16,958 nucleotides of DNA, taken from an uncultured Gemmatimonadota bacterium. Its GTDB lineage: Bacteria > Gemmatimonadota > Gemmatimonadetes > Gemmatimonadales > GWC2-71-9. The stretch spans positions 1-16,958 of the forward strand of contig CALGOK010000046.1 of the NCBI GenBank assembly GCA_937961295.1. The letters are read 5' to 3'. Within the stretch, counting starts at the first letter, position 1; the number at the start of each line of letters is the position of its first letter. The notes beneath the pieces are model-generated. The model saw only the letters and a list, made by a program, of their open reading frames with translations, was not told the origin of the DNA and searched no databases. Positions 1 through 7,042 of this stretch are shown in pieces. The translations under genes were made by a program, and so were the position numbers.

Positions 1-38
1 GGGGTCGGTCATCGCGCGTTGCCCGGCCCCGCGCGCGC

Positions 39-2657
39 TCAGGGGATCAGCAACTCGTCGAGCGCGGCGCGCGTGAACGGGCTGCGTCCGGCGCGCAGCG
101 ACGCGATCCATTCCTCGCGCACGGGGATGCCGGAGACGTTGGCGGGATTGGCCATGTAGGCCTCGAAGTCGGCGATGGCCCCGGTGAGGTCGCCTGCCTG
201 TGCGCGGGCCACGCCGCGACTGTCGCGGATCCGGGGGCGATTTCCCTCATCGCTTCGGTCCACCGCCTCGTCACAAGTCTCGAGCGCCCGGGCGCCGTGT
301 CCCGCGAGGGCGGTGATCCAGCAGGCGCCGTTGAGCGTCAGTGCGGAAACCGAGTCGCCGAGGGCCCCGCTGGCCCGGGCGGAATCCAGCAACGCCACGA
401 CACGCGCGTCCTCGGCCCGCGCCTCGGCAGCCTGTCCCGCCGCCCGCAGCAGGGCCGCGTGCATCGCATGCTGGCGCATCAGGGCGAGGAGGCTTGCGGC
501 GGGGTTCCCTCGCCGACCGTGCAGCGATCGCTCGGAGACCGCGAGTCCCTCCTCCCACGCGGCCAGGCCCTGCCTCAGCTCGCCGCGCTGCCGATGCACG
601 GTCGCGAGCTCGAACAATGACGTCGCCAGCTCGGAGTTGTCGGGCGTGAGCACCGCCCGGCGGATGCGGAGCGCCTCGCGCGCATTGGCGAGCGCGGAGT
701 CGAGCTGGCCGAGCTGGCGGTAGATCCGGCTCAGCGCGTGGTGGTTGTAGGCGATCTCGAAGTGGGTGTCACCGTACGTGGCTCGCCCGATGTCCAGCGA
801 CTCGCGCTGCAGCGCGATTGCCTCGTCGAGCCGGCCCTGGTTGTGCCGGAGGTTGGCCAGCCGACCCAGTCCCACCAGCAGGCCCATCGGGTCGTCGGCG
901 CCGCGCATGCGCCGAATGGCCACCGTGCGTGAGCACGAGTGCTCCCCCGCCTCGAGGTTGCCCTTGTCGAGGTGGACCCAGCAGAGGATGTCCTGGATGT
1001 TTCCCATCTCATGGTCGTCTGGCGCGTCCGGGTCGCGACGCTCGATCAGGCGGGTGAGCATCTGCTCCGCGTCGGGCGGTGTGGCGCCGCTCCGCAGCGC
1101 GCCGAACACCAGCATGGTCGTGGCACCGACGAGCAGGTGTTCGTCATCAGGATCGGGATGCTCCCCGAGGATCGCGAGCGCCTCGCGACCGAGCTGTTCC
1201 GCCTGGCCAAAATCGCCGTACTGGATGTAGGCGGAGCTCAGCAGGATGCGGGTATGGACCCGCTCCGGCGGATCGATCCCCGCCGAGTCCTGGATGACGA
1301 GCGCCTGCTCGACCAGCGGGATCGCCGCGTCGAGTTCGCGCAGCATGTAGTACGCCTCGCCGATGGTCTTCATCAGCCTGGCGCGCACCAGCGGGCGATC
1401 GGCGAGTTCCCGGCGAATCCGCACCGCACCCGAGTCGAGGACCTCCTTGACCGTGAGCTGCCGGCCACCGGCGCGGCCCGGGTCGCCTTGGCGGAACAGG
1501 TCCACCAGGAATTCCGACACCTGCTGCGCGGTCTCGCTCTCGCGCTGCGCCTCGGCCTCGGCGCGGGTCGCGCGCAGCAGGCCGACGCTGGTGGCGATCA
1601 CGCCGGCCACCAGCGCCACGGTGATTCCGGCACCGGCGGCCACCGCCGCGCGATTGCGGCGCGCGAACTTGCGGAAGCGATACCACGTGCTGGGAGGCCG
1701 TGCCAGCACCGGCTCATTGCGGAGATGGCGCTCGAGATCCTGCGCCAGTGCGTTGGCGGTGTCATAGCGGCGATTGCGGTCCTTCTCCATCGCCTTGACC
1801 ACGATCCAGTCGAGGTCGCCGCGCAGCAGCTTGCGCAGCTGGCCGCTCGCGGCCCGGCGCAGCTGTGCCTGGCGCCGTGCCCTGGCCGTGGTGGTCATCC
1901 GCGCCGACGGACGCTCGGGATCGGAGGTGCGCCCCACCAGCTGGGCCAGGAACGGCACCGCGCCCATCTGGCTCGGGTCGACCGGCAGCTCGCCCACCAG
2001 CACCTCGAACAGCATCACCCCGAGCGAGTAGATGTCGCTCCGGGTGTCGATGTCGAGGTTGGAGAGCTCGGCCTGCTCGGGGCTCATGTAGGCGAGCGTG
2101 CCGAGCGCCATCCCGTAGGCGGTGACGAGGGTCTTCTCGGTGAGCGGCTGGGCGATCGCCTTGGCGATGCCAAAGTCGATGATCTTGATCGTTGCCTCGC
2201 CCTCGTGCTCGGTGACGAGGACGTTTGACGGCTTGATGTCGCGATGGATCACGCCCTTCTGGTGAGCGTGCTGCACCGCGTGCACGACCTTGGTGAAGAG
2301 CGCGATCCGCTCGCGGAGCGGCAGCTGGCGGTTGTCGCAGTACTCGGTGAAGGGGATGCCCTTGACCAGCTCCATCACGAAGAACGGCCGGGCCTGCTCG
2401 GTCATCCCGCCATCGAGCACCTGGGCGATGCCCGGGTGGCTCATCACCGCGAGCGCCTGGCGCTCGGCCTCGAAGCGGGCCACCACGTCCTTCGAGTCCA
2501 TGCCGAGCTTGATGACCTTGAGCGCCACCCGGCGGCGCACCGGCTCGAGCTGCTCCGCCTCGTAGACGATCCCCATGCCGCCCTCCCCCAGCACCTGGAG
2601 GATGCGGTACGGGCCGATCTGCTCGGGATGGTCGCGCGAGGCGTCGCTGGCCATCAC
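39..2657 (-). CDS. Transmembrane Ser/Thr protein kinase with C-terminal TPR sensor domain
   Basis: This is an 872-residue Hanks-type kinase, expected to phosphorylate Ser/Thr on unknown targets. The kinase domain spans about residues 17-312. It has the P-loop GEGGMG (24-29), catalytic Lys47 in VALK, HRD at 138-140 within HRDIKPSN, DFG at 161-163 and SPE at 192-194, so it looks active. A single hydrophobic segment at about 337-361 follows a basic stretch. The remainder, about 365-872, is helical with TPR-like repeats (for example around 430-460, 640-690 and 800-840) and would lie outside the membrane as sensor or scaffold. Kinase-TM-TPR proteins of this layout are common in Gemmatimonadota, Acidobacteriota and Planctomycetota. 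The start is GTG at 2657 or the adjacent ATG at 2654. GTG directly abuts an in-frame TGA at 2658-2660, and only a weak GGA-type ribosome site is visible. Many relatives carry a short leader before the kinase domain. A matching leader fragment lies upstream in the same frame (see 2935-3056), so the gene may be missing its original N-terminus. Confidence 0.93.
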   Translation of the reverse strand: MMASDASRDHPEQIGPYRILQVLGEGGMGIVYEAEQLEPVRRRVALKVIKLGMDSKDVVARFEAERQALAVMSHPGIAQVLDGGMTEQARPFFVMELVKGIPFTEYCDNRQLPLRERIALFTKVVHAVQHAHQKGVIHRDIKPSNVLVTEHEGEATIKIIDFGIAKAIAQPLTEKTLVTAYGMALGTLAYMSPEQAELSNLDIDTRSDIYSLGVMLFEVLVGELPVDPSQMGAVPFLAQLVGRTSDPERPSARMTTTARARRQAQLRRAASGQLRKLLRGDLDWIVVKAMEKDRNRRYDTANALAQDLERHLRNEPVLARPPSTWYRFRKFARRNRAAVAAGAGITVALVAGVIATSVGLLRATRAEAEAQRESETAQQVSEFLVDLFRQGDPGRAGGRQLTVKEVLDSGAVRIRRELADRPLVRARLMKTIGEAYYMLRELDAAIPLVEQALVIQDSAGIDPPERVHTRILLSSAYIQYGDFGQAEQLGREALAILGEHPDPDDEHLLVGATTMLVFGALRSGATPPDAEQMLTRLIERRDPDAPDDHEMGNIQDILCWVHLDKGNLEAGEHSCSRTVAIRRMRGADDPMGLLVGLGRLANLRHNQGRLDEAIALQRESLDIGRATYGDTHFEIAYNHHALSRIYRQLGQLDSALANAREALRIRRAVLTPDNSELATSLFELATVHRQRGELRQGLAAWEEGLAVSERSLHGRRGNPAASLLALMRQHAMHAALLRAAGQAAEARAEDARVVALLDSARASGALGDSVSALTLNGACWITALAGHGARALETCDEAVDRSDEGNRPRIRDSRGVARAQAGDLTGAIADFEAYMANPANVSGIPVREEWIASLRAGRSPFTRAALDELLIP

Positions 2658-2820
2658 TCACGTCCGATGTCGTGGGGATGACCAAGAATACCGCGGATCG
2701 GTGGAGGACGGAACGCTCGCTCCGAGCGAAGCGAGGGGACGTAGATCGGAGCGACGGAGGGTACGGGGAGCGCTCTGGACCCGGGTCGGCCGGTGACACG
2801 TGTCCCTTCCCGATTCCGCG

Positions 2821-2868
2821 TCTCTCCCTGAATCCGGCGGCCCGGCCGCCACCCAACCAGGGGAGAGA
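2821..2868 (+). promoter_or_regulatory. 5' UTR hairpin that could mask a ribosome binding site
   Basis: The leader contains TCTCTCCC (2821-2828), which is exactly complementary to GGGAGAGA (2861-2868), part of the ribosome site for the ATG at 2875. Nested inside is a second palindrome, GGCGGCC (2836-2842) with GGCCGCC (2844-2850). The two stems stack into one long hairpin that would hold the ribosome site in double-stranded form. No folding energy was computed. Confidence 0.4.
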
Positions 2869-2874
2869 GAGACC

Positions 2875-3075
2875 ATGAACACCCGCATCCTGCTGCCTCG
2901 GCTCGGTCTGGCGGCACTCTGTGCCACCGCCGCGCGAACCCCGACATCGGTCTCGCTGCTGGTGACGAATGCGGTTTGCTGCTCCGGCGGCAGTTCAATC
3001 GCCTGCCGGAACAGCTCCTGGACGCGAGGCCAGTGGCGCGGGTCGATCGGGGATGGCACGATCCTGAGAGTGTAG
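2875..3075 (+). pseudogene. Truncated secreted-protein gene start (signal peptide only)
   Basis: The ATG at 2875 follows a purine-rich ribosome site (GGGGAGAG at 2860-2867). It opens with a good signal peptide: basic MNTR, then a hydrophobic run ILLPRLGLAALCATAA. After about residue 20 (near 2935) the sequence becomes the reverse complement of the kinase leader fragment on the other strand. The remaining 46 residues to TAG at 3073-3075 therefore look like antisense read-through, not a mature domain. The strong ribosome site and signal peptide indicate a real gene 5' end whose body has been lost. A functional 66-residue secreted peptide cannot be excluded but seems unlikely. Confidence 0.5.
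2935..3056 (-). pseudogene. Truncated N-terminal leader of a Ser/Thr-kinase-type gene
   Basis: Reading leftward from GTG at 3056, the frame encodes about 40 residues containing the stretch DPRHWPRVQELFRQAIELPP and then EQQTAFVTSSETDVGVRAAV. This pattern (W-x-R-V-x-E-L-F-x-x-A-x-E-L-P-P-E-x-x-x-A-F) is, from memory of the family, the leader that precedes the kinase domain in many TPR- or PD40-type bacterial kinases. After about 2935 the frame loses all resemblance to a kinase and becomes the complement of the signal-peptide start at 2875. The frame stays open to TGA at 2658-2660, in phase with the kinase that starts at 2657. The fragment lies 23 bp beyond the stop of the CPBP protease gene and has the same orientation. 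It may be the original N-terminus of the 39-2657 kinase split by an insertion, or debris of another kinase gene. The left boundary is approximate. Confidence 0.6.
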
Positions 3076-3079
3076 CCCG

Positions 3080-3793
3080 TCAGGAGCGCGGAGGACGGCG
3101 CGACGGCGCGACGGAGGACCGAGGGTAGAGTCGGTAGAGCGCTGCAACCGCGAGCAGCGAACACCCGATCGGCCAGAGGAGGTTCAGCCCCAGCATCGCG
3201 ACGACCGAGGTATCAGACGGCGCCGGGACCGGCTCGAGCCACTGGGTCCCCCACGGGCCCTGGGAGAAGACGGCAGCGGTGATCGTGTTCGTCCCGAGGT
3301 GCAGCCCGATCGGCAGGATGATTGAGCCACTCCGGGCGAATGCCGCGGCGAAGAGCAGCCCTGCGGACGCGGTCAGGGTGAAGACCCAGACCATCGGCAT
3401 GACCTGTCCGAGGATGCCGTAGGAGAACCAGTGGTAGACACCGAACGCGACGGCATTCAAGGCGATGCCGCGGAACTCGCCCAGTGCCCGGATCGCGAGC
3501 ACCAGCAACGCACCACGGAACAGCAGTTCCTCGAACAGCACGGACTTCAGGAGCGGATACATCACGACGGAGAGCTCGACCAGGCCGTAACCTGGAACCG
3601 GTTCCCAACGGAATTCGCCCAGCGCGGCCCAACCGAGCAGGCGAACGGCCTGCACCGCGCCGAGGAATGCGAATCCGGCCGCGAACTCCACGGTGCGTCG
3701 TCGAGGCTTGTCGATGCCTAGCGCGGTGAACGGCATGTCGCGCCAGCGGAGCAGTGCCCAGCTGAGCAGCAGCAGAACGAGGATGCCGATCAT
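3080..3793 (-). CDS. CPBP-family (CAAX-type) intramembrane metalloprotease
   Basis: This 237-residue multi-pass membrane protein has the conserved CPBP/Abi motifs. Motif 1 is FEELLFRG with Glu88, Glu89 and Arg93. Motif 2 is FGVYHWFSYG with His121. A third motif has HLGTNT with His165 and Asn169. The family (PF02517) cleaves peptides within the membrane or acts in processing and immunity functions; the substrate here is unknown. About six to eight hydrophobic segments are visible, starting at residues 2-15. The start is ATG at 3793. The longer open frame upstream only shadows the dioxygenase gene. The gene lies 43 bp downstream of the dioxygenase stop and is probably co-transcribed with it. 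An inverted repeat (3795-3801 with 3832-3838) fills the gap and ends 1 nt before the start codon. The last 15 or so residues are Arg/Ser/Pro-rich and coincide with a repeat-like DNA tract (3090-3131), so the C-terminus may have been changed by repeat insertion. Confidence 0.85.
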   Translation of the reverse strand: MIGILVLLLLSWALLRWRDMPFTALGIDKPRRRTVEFAAGFAFLGAVQAVRLLGWAALGEFRWEPVPGYGLVELSVVMYPLLKSVLFEELLFRGALLVLAIRALGEFRGIALNAVAFGVYHWFSYGILGQVMPMVWVFTLTASAGLLFAAAFARSGSIILPIGLHLGTNTITAAVFSQGPWGTQWLEPVPAPSDTSVVAMLGLNLLWPIGCSLLAVAALYRLYPRSSVAPSRRPPRS

Positions 3794-3794
3794 C

Positions 3795-3838
3795 GAGTCA
3801 CTGCGCCTGACCCACCTCGCCCCGGGGAGTGGTGACTC
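3795..3838 (-). repeat. Intercistronic inverted repeat between dioxygenase and CPBP protease
   Basis: GAGTCAC (3795-3801) is the exact reverse complement of GTGACTC (3832-3838). Inside lies CCCCGGGG (3820-3827) flanked by CTC and GAG. In the leftward mRNA the stem begins at the stop codon of the dioxygenase and ends 1 nt before the protease ATG. It could act as an attenuator, an RNA-processing site or a block to translation initiation. No U-run follows, so it is not a classical terminator. Confidence 0.4.
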
Positions 3839-4571
3839 ACCCGAGATCCAGTCCGATGTCGAACCGTCCCCGCAGTCCCGCTTCCATCGCCTGCAGGTCC
3901 AGCGTGAGCTCGCGCCCACCGGTGCGATAGATCCCGTCCTGCGCGTTGCGGGCACGGCGCTGGGTGTTGTCGCGATACGGCGCTCGCGCGAACACGGCGT
4001 CGGACTGCTCGTCGCTGAAGTACAGCTGCGAGGTGAAGTCGTGCACGGTGGTGCCGGTGCCAGGCACCCGAATCTTGAAGTGGATGTGGATGGTGCGCCC
4101 CTCGTACCATCCCGGGTAGATGGTGGTGAACCGCGCGACACCGTCGCGGTCGGTCACCTGGTAGCCGCGCAGGAAGGTCTGGCCCGTGGTGTTGAACCGG
4201 TTGGCCATGTCGTGCACGCCGGAGTAGATGCCCAGCGCGTCGCACTGCCAGATGTCCACCATCGCGTCAGCGAGCGGTTCGCAGCTGTCCCGCCCGACTC
4301 GTGAGACCACCACGGCAAGATCCAGCGGCACTCCCGCACTGACGGCACCGGTAGTGGGCTCAGCGCGAATGTCGGAGCGATCGAGCATCCGGTCGACGAA
4401 GTACGGCCCCTCGGTCTGGGCCGGTCGCACCACGCAGGCGGGCAGCGGCCGCCGGTCGCCGGCCCGCGTGATGCCCGGGGCCAGGAAGATGCCGGCGCCG
4501 GTGGCGCCAGCCAGCGCGAGGATCTCGCGGCGCGAGAGGACGCGGCCGATCTGTTCGTCGTCGGAATGCAT
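3837..4571 (-). CDS. Tat-exported intradiol ring-cleavage dioxygenase-like protein
   Basis: This is a 244-residue protein of the intradiol dioxygenase family, which is related to protocatechuate 3,4-dioxygenase and catechol 1,2-dioxygenase. These Fe(III) enzymes open catechol rings between the two hydroxyls. The four expected iron ligands are visible: Tyr116 (in DALGIYSGV), Tyr156 (in PGWYEGRT), His162 and His164 (in TIHIHFK). The N-terminus has a twin-arginine signal, SRREILALAGA with Arg14-Arg15, then a hydrophobic stretch ending near residue 37, so it is probably exported folded. Exported members of this family are of poorly known substrate. The start is ATG at 4571, supported by GGAG six bases upstream; longer frames run into the promoter region. 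The CPBP protease follows 43 bp downstream. No other aromatic-degradation gene is nearby, so a role in a catabolic pathway is not shown. Confidence 0.9.
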   Translation of the reverse strand: MHSDDEQIGRVLSRREILALAGATGAGIFLAPGITRAGDRRPLPACVVRPAQTEGPYFVDRMLDRSDIRAEPTTGAVSAGVPLDLAVVVSRVGRDSCEPLADAMVDIWQCDALGIYSGVHDMANRFNTTGQTFLRGYQVTDRDGVARFTTIYPGWYEGRTIHIHFKIRVPGTGTTVHDFTSQLYFSDEQSDAVFARAPYRDNTQRRARNAQDGIYRTGGRELTLDLQAMEAGLRGRFDIGLDLG

Positions 4572-4620
4572 GCGGAACTCCGTGGCGGGAGATCTTGGAA
4601 CATACCGCGGCGGGCGACAC

Positions 4621-4669
4621 TGGAGGATGGAGGATGGAGGACTGAGGGTGGAGCACGCAAAATGGAGGG
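4621..4669. repeat. Heptanucleotide tandem repeat (TGGAGGA)
   Basis: Seven consecutive 7-bp units start at 4621: TGGAGGA three times, then CTGAGGG, TGGAGCA, CGCAAAA and TGGAGGG. Five of the seven are TGGAGNR-like and all are in phase. The tract is 50-98 bp upstream of the dioxygenase start, in the divergent promoter region. The part at 4636-4653 matches 3113-3130 at 16 of 18 positions. Confidence 0.75.
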
Positions 4670-4699
4670 TCGGCTGAGGCATTCCTGCGCGACAGAGGC

Positions 4700-4732
4700 C
4701 ATCGTGTCAGCACTCCGTCAGCATCGCGTCAG
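4700..4732. promoter_or_regulatory. Three tandem 11-bp direct repeats, candidate operator
   Basis: Three adjacent 11-mers, CATCGTGTCAG (4700-4710), CACTCCGTCAG (4711-4721) and CATCGCGTCAG (4722-4732), share CA-n-YSNGTCAG. An 11-bp spacing puts each copy on the same face of the helix. This is the arrangement bound by head-to-tail regulators such as OmpR/PhoB-family proteins or by CarH-type MerR proteins. The sites lie 66-98 bp upstream of the start at 4798 and about 130-160 bp upstream of the dioxygenase. A two-copy version with the same core occurs at 11890-11911. Confidence 0.55.
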
Positions 4733-4797
4733 TCTGCTTGCGATCCGTCGGGAGAGGCGCAGGATTGCGCGGCATCTCCTCCACCGGGAACCGCGTC

Positions 4798-5397
4798 ATG
4801 CATCGCCTGGCCACTCCTGCCCTCGCGCTCCTCGTCCTCGCCGTGCCACTCACCGCCCAGCAGTCGCAGCCGGTACGTGGCTTCCTCAACGACAGCACGC
4901 TGGCGTTCCTCGCCCCGATGATCGGCGAGTGGACGCCGATGCTCCCCGATTCGATCATCCGGCAGATCGGCCACCGACCGATCTCGGGGAACTACCAGTG
5001 GGTGGTGGGGCGTCGCGCGATCGTGTTCCGGGAGGGCTACCCGGCCGGGGGCGATCCCGATCAGGCGCTGCTGCACGGGATGATCTACTGGAATCCCGCC
5101 ACCGAGAAGGTGGAGTTCACGGCGGTGGCCGGTCCCGGCGACGGCGAGGGGCGCCTCTTCCAGGGGAGCTACCGGCTGCGTGAGGACGGCACCATTGAGC
5201 GGGAGTACGACGTGTTCTACCGCACCCTGGCCGACATCCCTGCCGAGGTGCATGGCGGCTCGCGGCGACGTTATCTCGAGACGGTGACGTTCACGGCCGC
5301 CGACAGCATCGACACCACCCTCAAGTGGTGGTTCGACGGTGCGTGGCGGCCGTTCGGGCGCTTTGCCCAAGGGAAGCAGGCGCGTTGGAGGCCGTGA
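4798..5397 (+). CDS. Small secreted protein of unknown function
   Basis: This 199-residue protein has a clear signal peptide (MHRLATPALALLVLAVPLTA) and probable cleavage after Ala20 before QQ. The mature part has a repeated beta-strand pattern: GEW, a GNYQWVVG segment, then FREGY, MIYWNPATEKVEF, FQGSYRLREDGTIEREYDVFY and YLETVTF, ending in TTLKWWFDGAWRPFGRF. This resembles lipocalin-like or DUF1579-type proteins that are used as unlinked periplasmic domains. The resemblance is by pattern only and I do not recognise the exact family. The start is ATG at 4798, eight bases after GGGAA; the upstream extension in frame lacks a signal-like start. It is transcribed divergently from the dioxygenase and faces the glycosyltransferase gene tail to tail with a 31-bp gap. 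Confidence 0.75.
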   Translation: MHRLATPALALLVLAVPLTAQQSQPVRGFLNDSTLAFLAPMIGEWTPMLPDSIIRQIGHRPISGNYQWVVGRRAIVFREGYPAGGDPDQALLHGMIYWNPATEKVEFTAVAGPGDGEGRLFQGSYRLREDGTIEREYDVFYRTLADIPAEVHGGSRRRYLETVTFTAADSIDTTLKWWFDGAWRPFGRFAQGKQARWRP

Positions 5398-5428
5398 CCC
5401 TCGTTCACGCTCCTGCGCCGTTCAGGGG

Positions 5429-7042
5429 TCAGCGCGGTTGCGGCCGGACGATGGAGTATTCGTCTCTCCCACGCGAGATCCAGAACAGCTCGGCGCCGGT
5501 CTGCTGCAGTCGCTCCACGAGGGCCGTGCTTGCGGCGGGCGACCAGCGCTCGAGCTCGCCGATCTCCGGCGCCATGACCTGTGCCACCACCACGGCGCGT
5601 GCGCGATAGAGATCGGGAAGCATCGGGAATGCCTGGCCGATCACGGCAACGCGATGCGGAGCAGCGTGCGGCGGCATCTGCTGTTCGAGGCGGGCCACGC
5701 GGCTCGCCGAGCTTGCAGTCACGCGCGCCTGATCGCGCAGGTGCCACGTCCCGATGCCGAGCGCGACGAGCAACGCAACGAGGGCGACTGGGGCCAGTGC
5801 CCCCCGTGGTGCGCCCTGCATTCGCCAGGTGACCACACCGAGCGTCAGGAGCAGCACCGATGGAGCGATCAGGCGGGGTTCGGCGTGGACCGCGACGAAC
5901 TGCAGCACGCCGACCATCCCGATGCTCATGGCAATCCCGGCTGGCGATTCCAGCACGCTCCGGTCGATTCTCGGCTTGCCGCGAACCAGCAGCAGCGCCG
6001 GGAGGATCACCATCACCAGCACCGGCATCACCCACAGGCCGAGGACGCGACCGAGCTGGGTGGTGGCGTGCGCCAACACGCCGCCCACACTGACCTCTCG
6101 CTGCTCCTGCGCGAGCACGCCATGCTGCCACGCGGTGGGATCGCCCCACGGTGCATAGGTCCATTGCAGTGCGTCGAAGATGGCCACGCGTGCGCGCGCA
6201 TCGCTCGCGATCAGCCAGTTGGTGTAGTGGGCATGCTCGCCACGATGCGTGTCCGGCGAACGGCCGTCGCATTCCTGCAGGTACCAGCAGGCATTGAGGC
6301 GGGCTGCGGAGCCGATGGTGAAGCGACCCGCGTCGATGCTCATCGCCGCCGACCAGAGCAGGATCGGCAGCGCCGCAAGTGTCACCGCCCGCTGCAGCGG
6401 GCGGCGGCGAGCGGGATCGCGCCATGCACTCCAGCCGAGAAGCAGCGCGGTGGCGAGCAGCCAGGGCCAGGACGACGTCTTGGCGAGGAAGGCGAATCCG
6501 GCCCAGAGTCCCATCGCCGTGCCACGCCAGCCATCGGGACGGAGCAGTTCCAGGCCGATTCCGGTGGCGGCGAGGAGGAGCAGCAGGTCGGGGGTGACGG
6601 CGTCGATGCGGATGGTGCGGGCGCTCGCGACCAGGTAGGTCGTGAGCATCAGGACGCCCCAGAGCGGGCCGTGCCAGCGCCGTGCCGCGCGCCAGATCAG
6701 GGCGATGGTGGCCGCGGCGATGAAGAAGTTGAGCAGGTGCGCCAGCATCGCCGCATCGTGTCCCCCCACGCCGGCAAGGGCGAGCAGCACGGCCAACAGG
6801 GCCGGATACGCCGGCGACCAGTAGCCCTGCACGAACCCGCCGAAGTCGCCGAGGCGGAGCCGGTCGGCGAGATCGAGGTAGGCGACGCCGTCGGCGTTGA
6901 GGTTGCCGCGCGAGAACCAGGCGAGCAGCGCGGCGAGCAGCATGCACCCCACCGCGCCGACGGCCAGGAGTCGCGGGTTGAGCCGGGGTGTCGGAGCCTC
7001 GGCTGCCGGGGTCGCGGGTGCCCTGGCGGCGCGGCGCTTCAT
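5429..7042 (-). CDS. GT39/ArnT-like membrane glycosyltransferase
   Basis: This 537-residue protein has about ten hydrophobic segments, the first at about residues 24-43, and a soluble C-terminal part of roughly 100 residues. After TM1 comes NADGVAYLDLADRL with Asp51. The acidic Asp in the first outer loop is the catalytic feature of the GT-C superfamily (PMT/ArnT type). A second loop has RIDAVTPDLLLL, similar to the second acidic motif of these enzymes. Such proteins transfer sugars from polyprenyl-phosphate donors to proteins or lipids outside the membrane; donor and acceptor here are unknown. The start is ATG at 7042. It overlaps the metallo-beta-lactamase stop by 4 bp (ATGA), implying translational coupling. 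The much longer open frame upstream shadows that gene. It is last in the leftward operon. Confidence 0.82.
   Translation of the reverse strand: MKRRAARAPATPAAEAPTPRLNPRLLAVGAVGCMLLAALLAWFSRGNLNADGVAYLDLADRLRLGDFGGFVQGYWSPAYPALLAVLLALAGVGGHDAAMLAHLLNFFIAAATIALIWRAARRWHGPLWGVLMLTTYLVASARTIRIDAVTPDLLLLLAATGIGLELLRPDGWRGTAMGLWAGFAFLAKTSSWPWLLATALLLGWSAWRDPARRRPLQRAVTLAALPILLWSAAMSIDAGRFTIGSAARLNACWYLQECDGRSPDTHRGEHAHYTNWLIASDARARVAIFDALQWTYAPWGDPTAWQHGVLAQEQREVSVGGVLAHATTQLGRVLGLWVMPVLVMVILPALLLVRGKPRIDRSVLESPAGIAMSIGMVGVLQFVAVHAEPRLIAPSVLLLTLGVVTWRMQGAPRGALAPVALVALLVALGIGTWHLRDQARVTASSASRVARLEQQMPPHAAPHRVAVIGQAFPMLPDLYRARAVVVAQVMAPEIGELERWSPAASTALVERLQQTGAELFWISRGRDEYSIVRPQPR

Noticed and set aside
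1..38. ATG at 12-10 on the minus strand as the start of a gene downstream of the kinase
   Set aside because: Only four codons are visible, with no convincing ribosome site. It is possible but cannot be supported from this window.
939..2228. 429-codon open frame on the plus strand
   Set aside because: It is antisense to the TPR kinase, with composition typical of a shadow frame.
2700..2760. Promoter with a TATTCT -10 for the 39-2657 kinase
   Set aside because: The -35 match at the right spacing is only two of six bases, so it is not supportable without transcript data.
2795..2804. GACACGTGTC palindrome as an operator
   Set aside because: It is a single 10-bp palindrome without a second copy in the window and could occur by chance.
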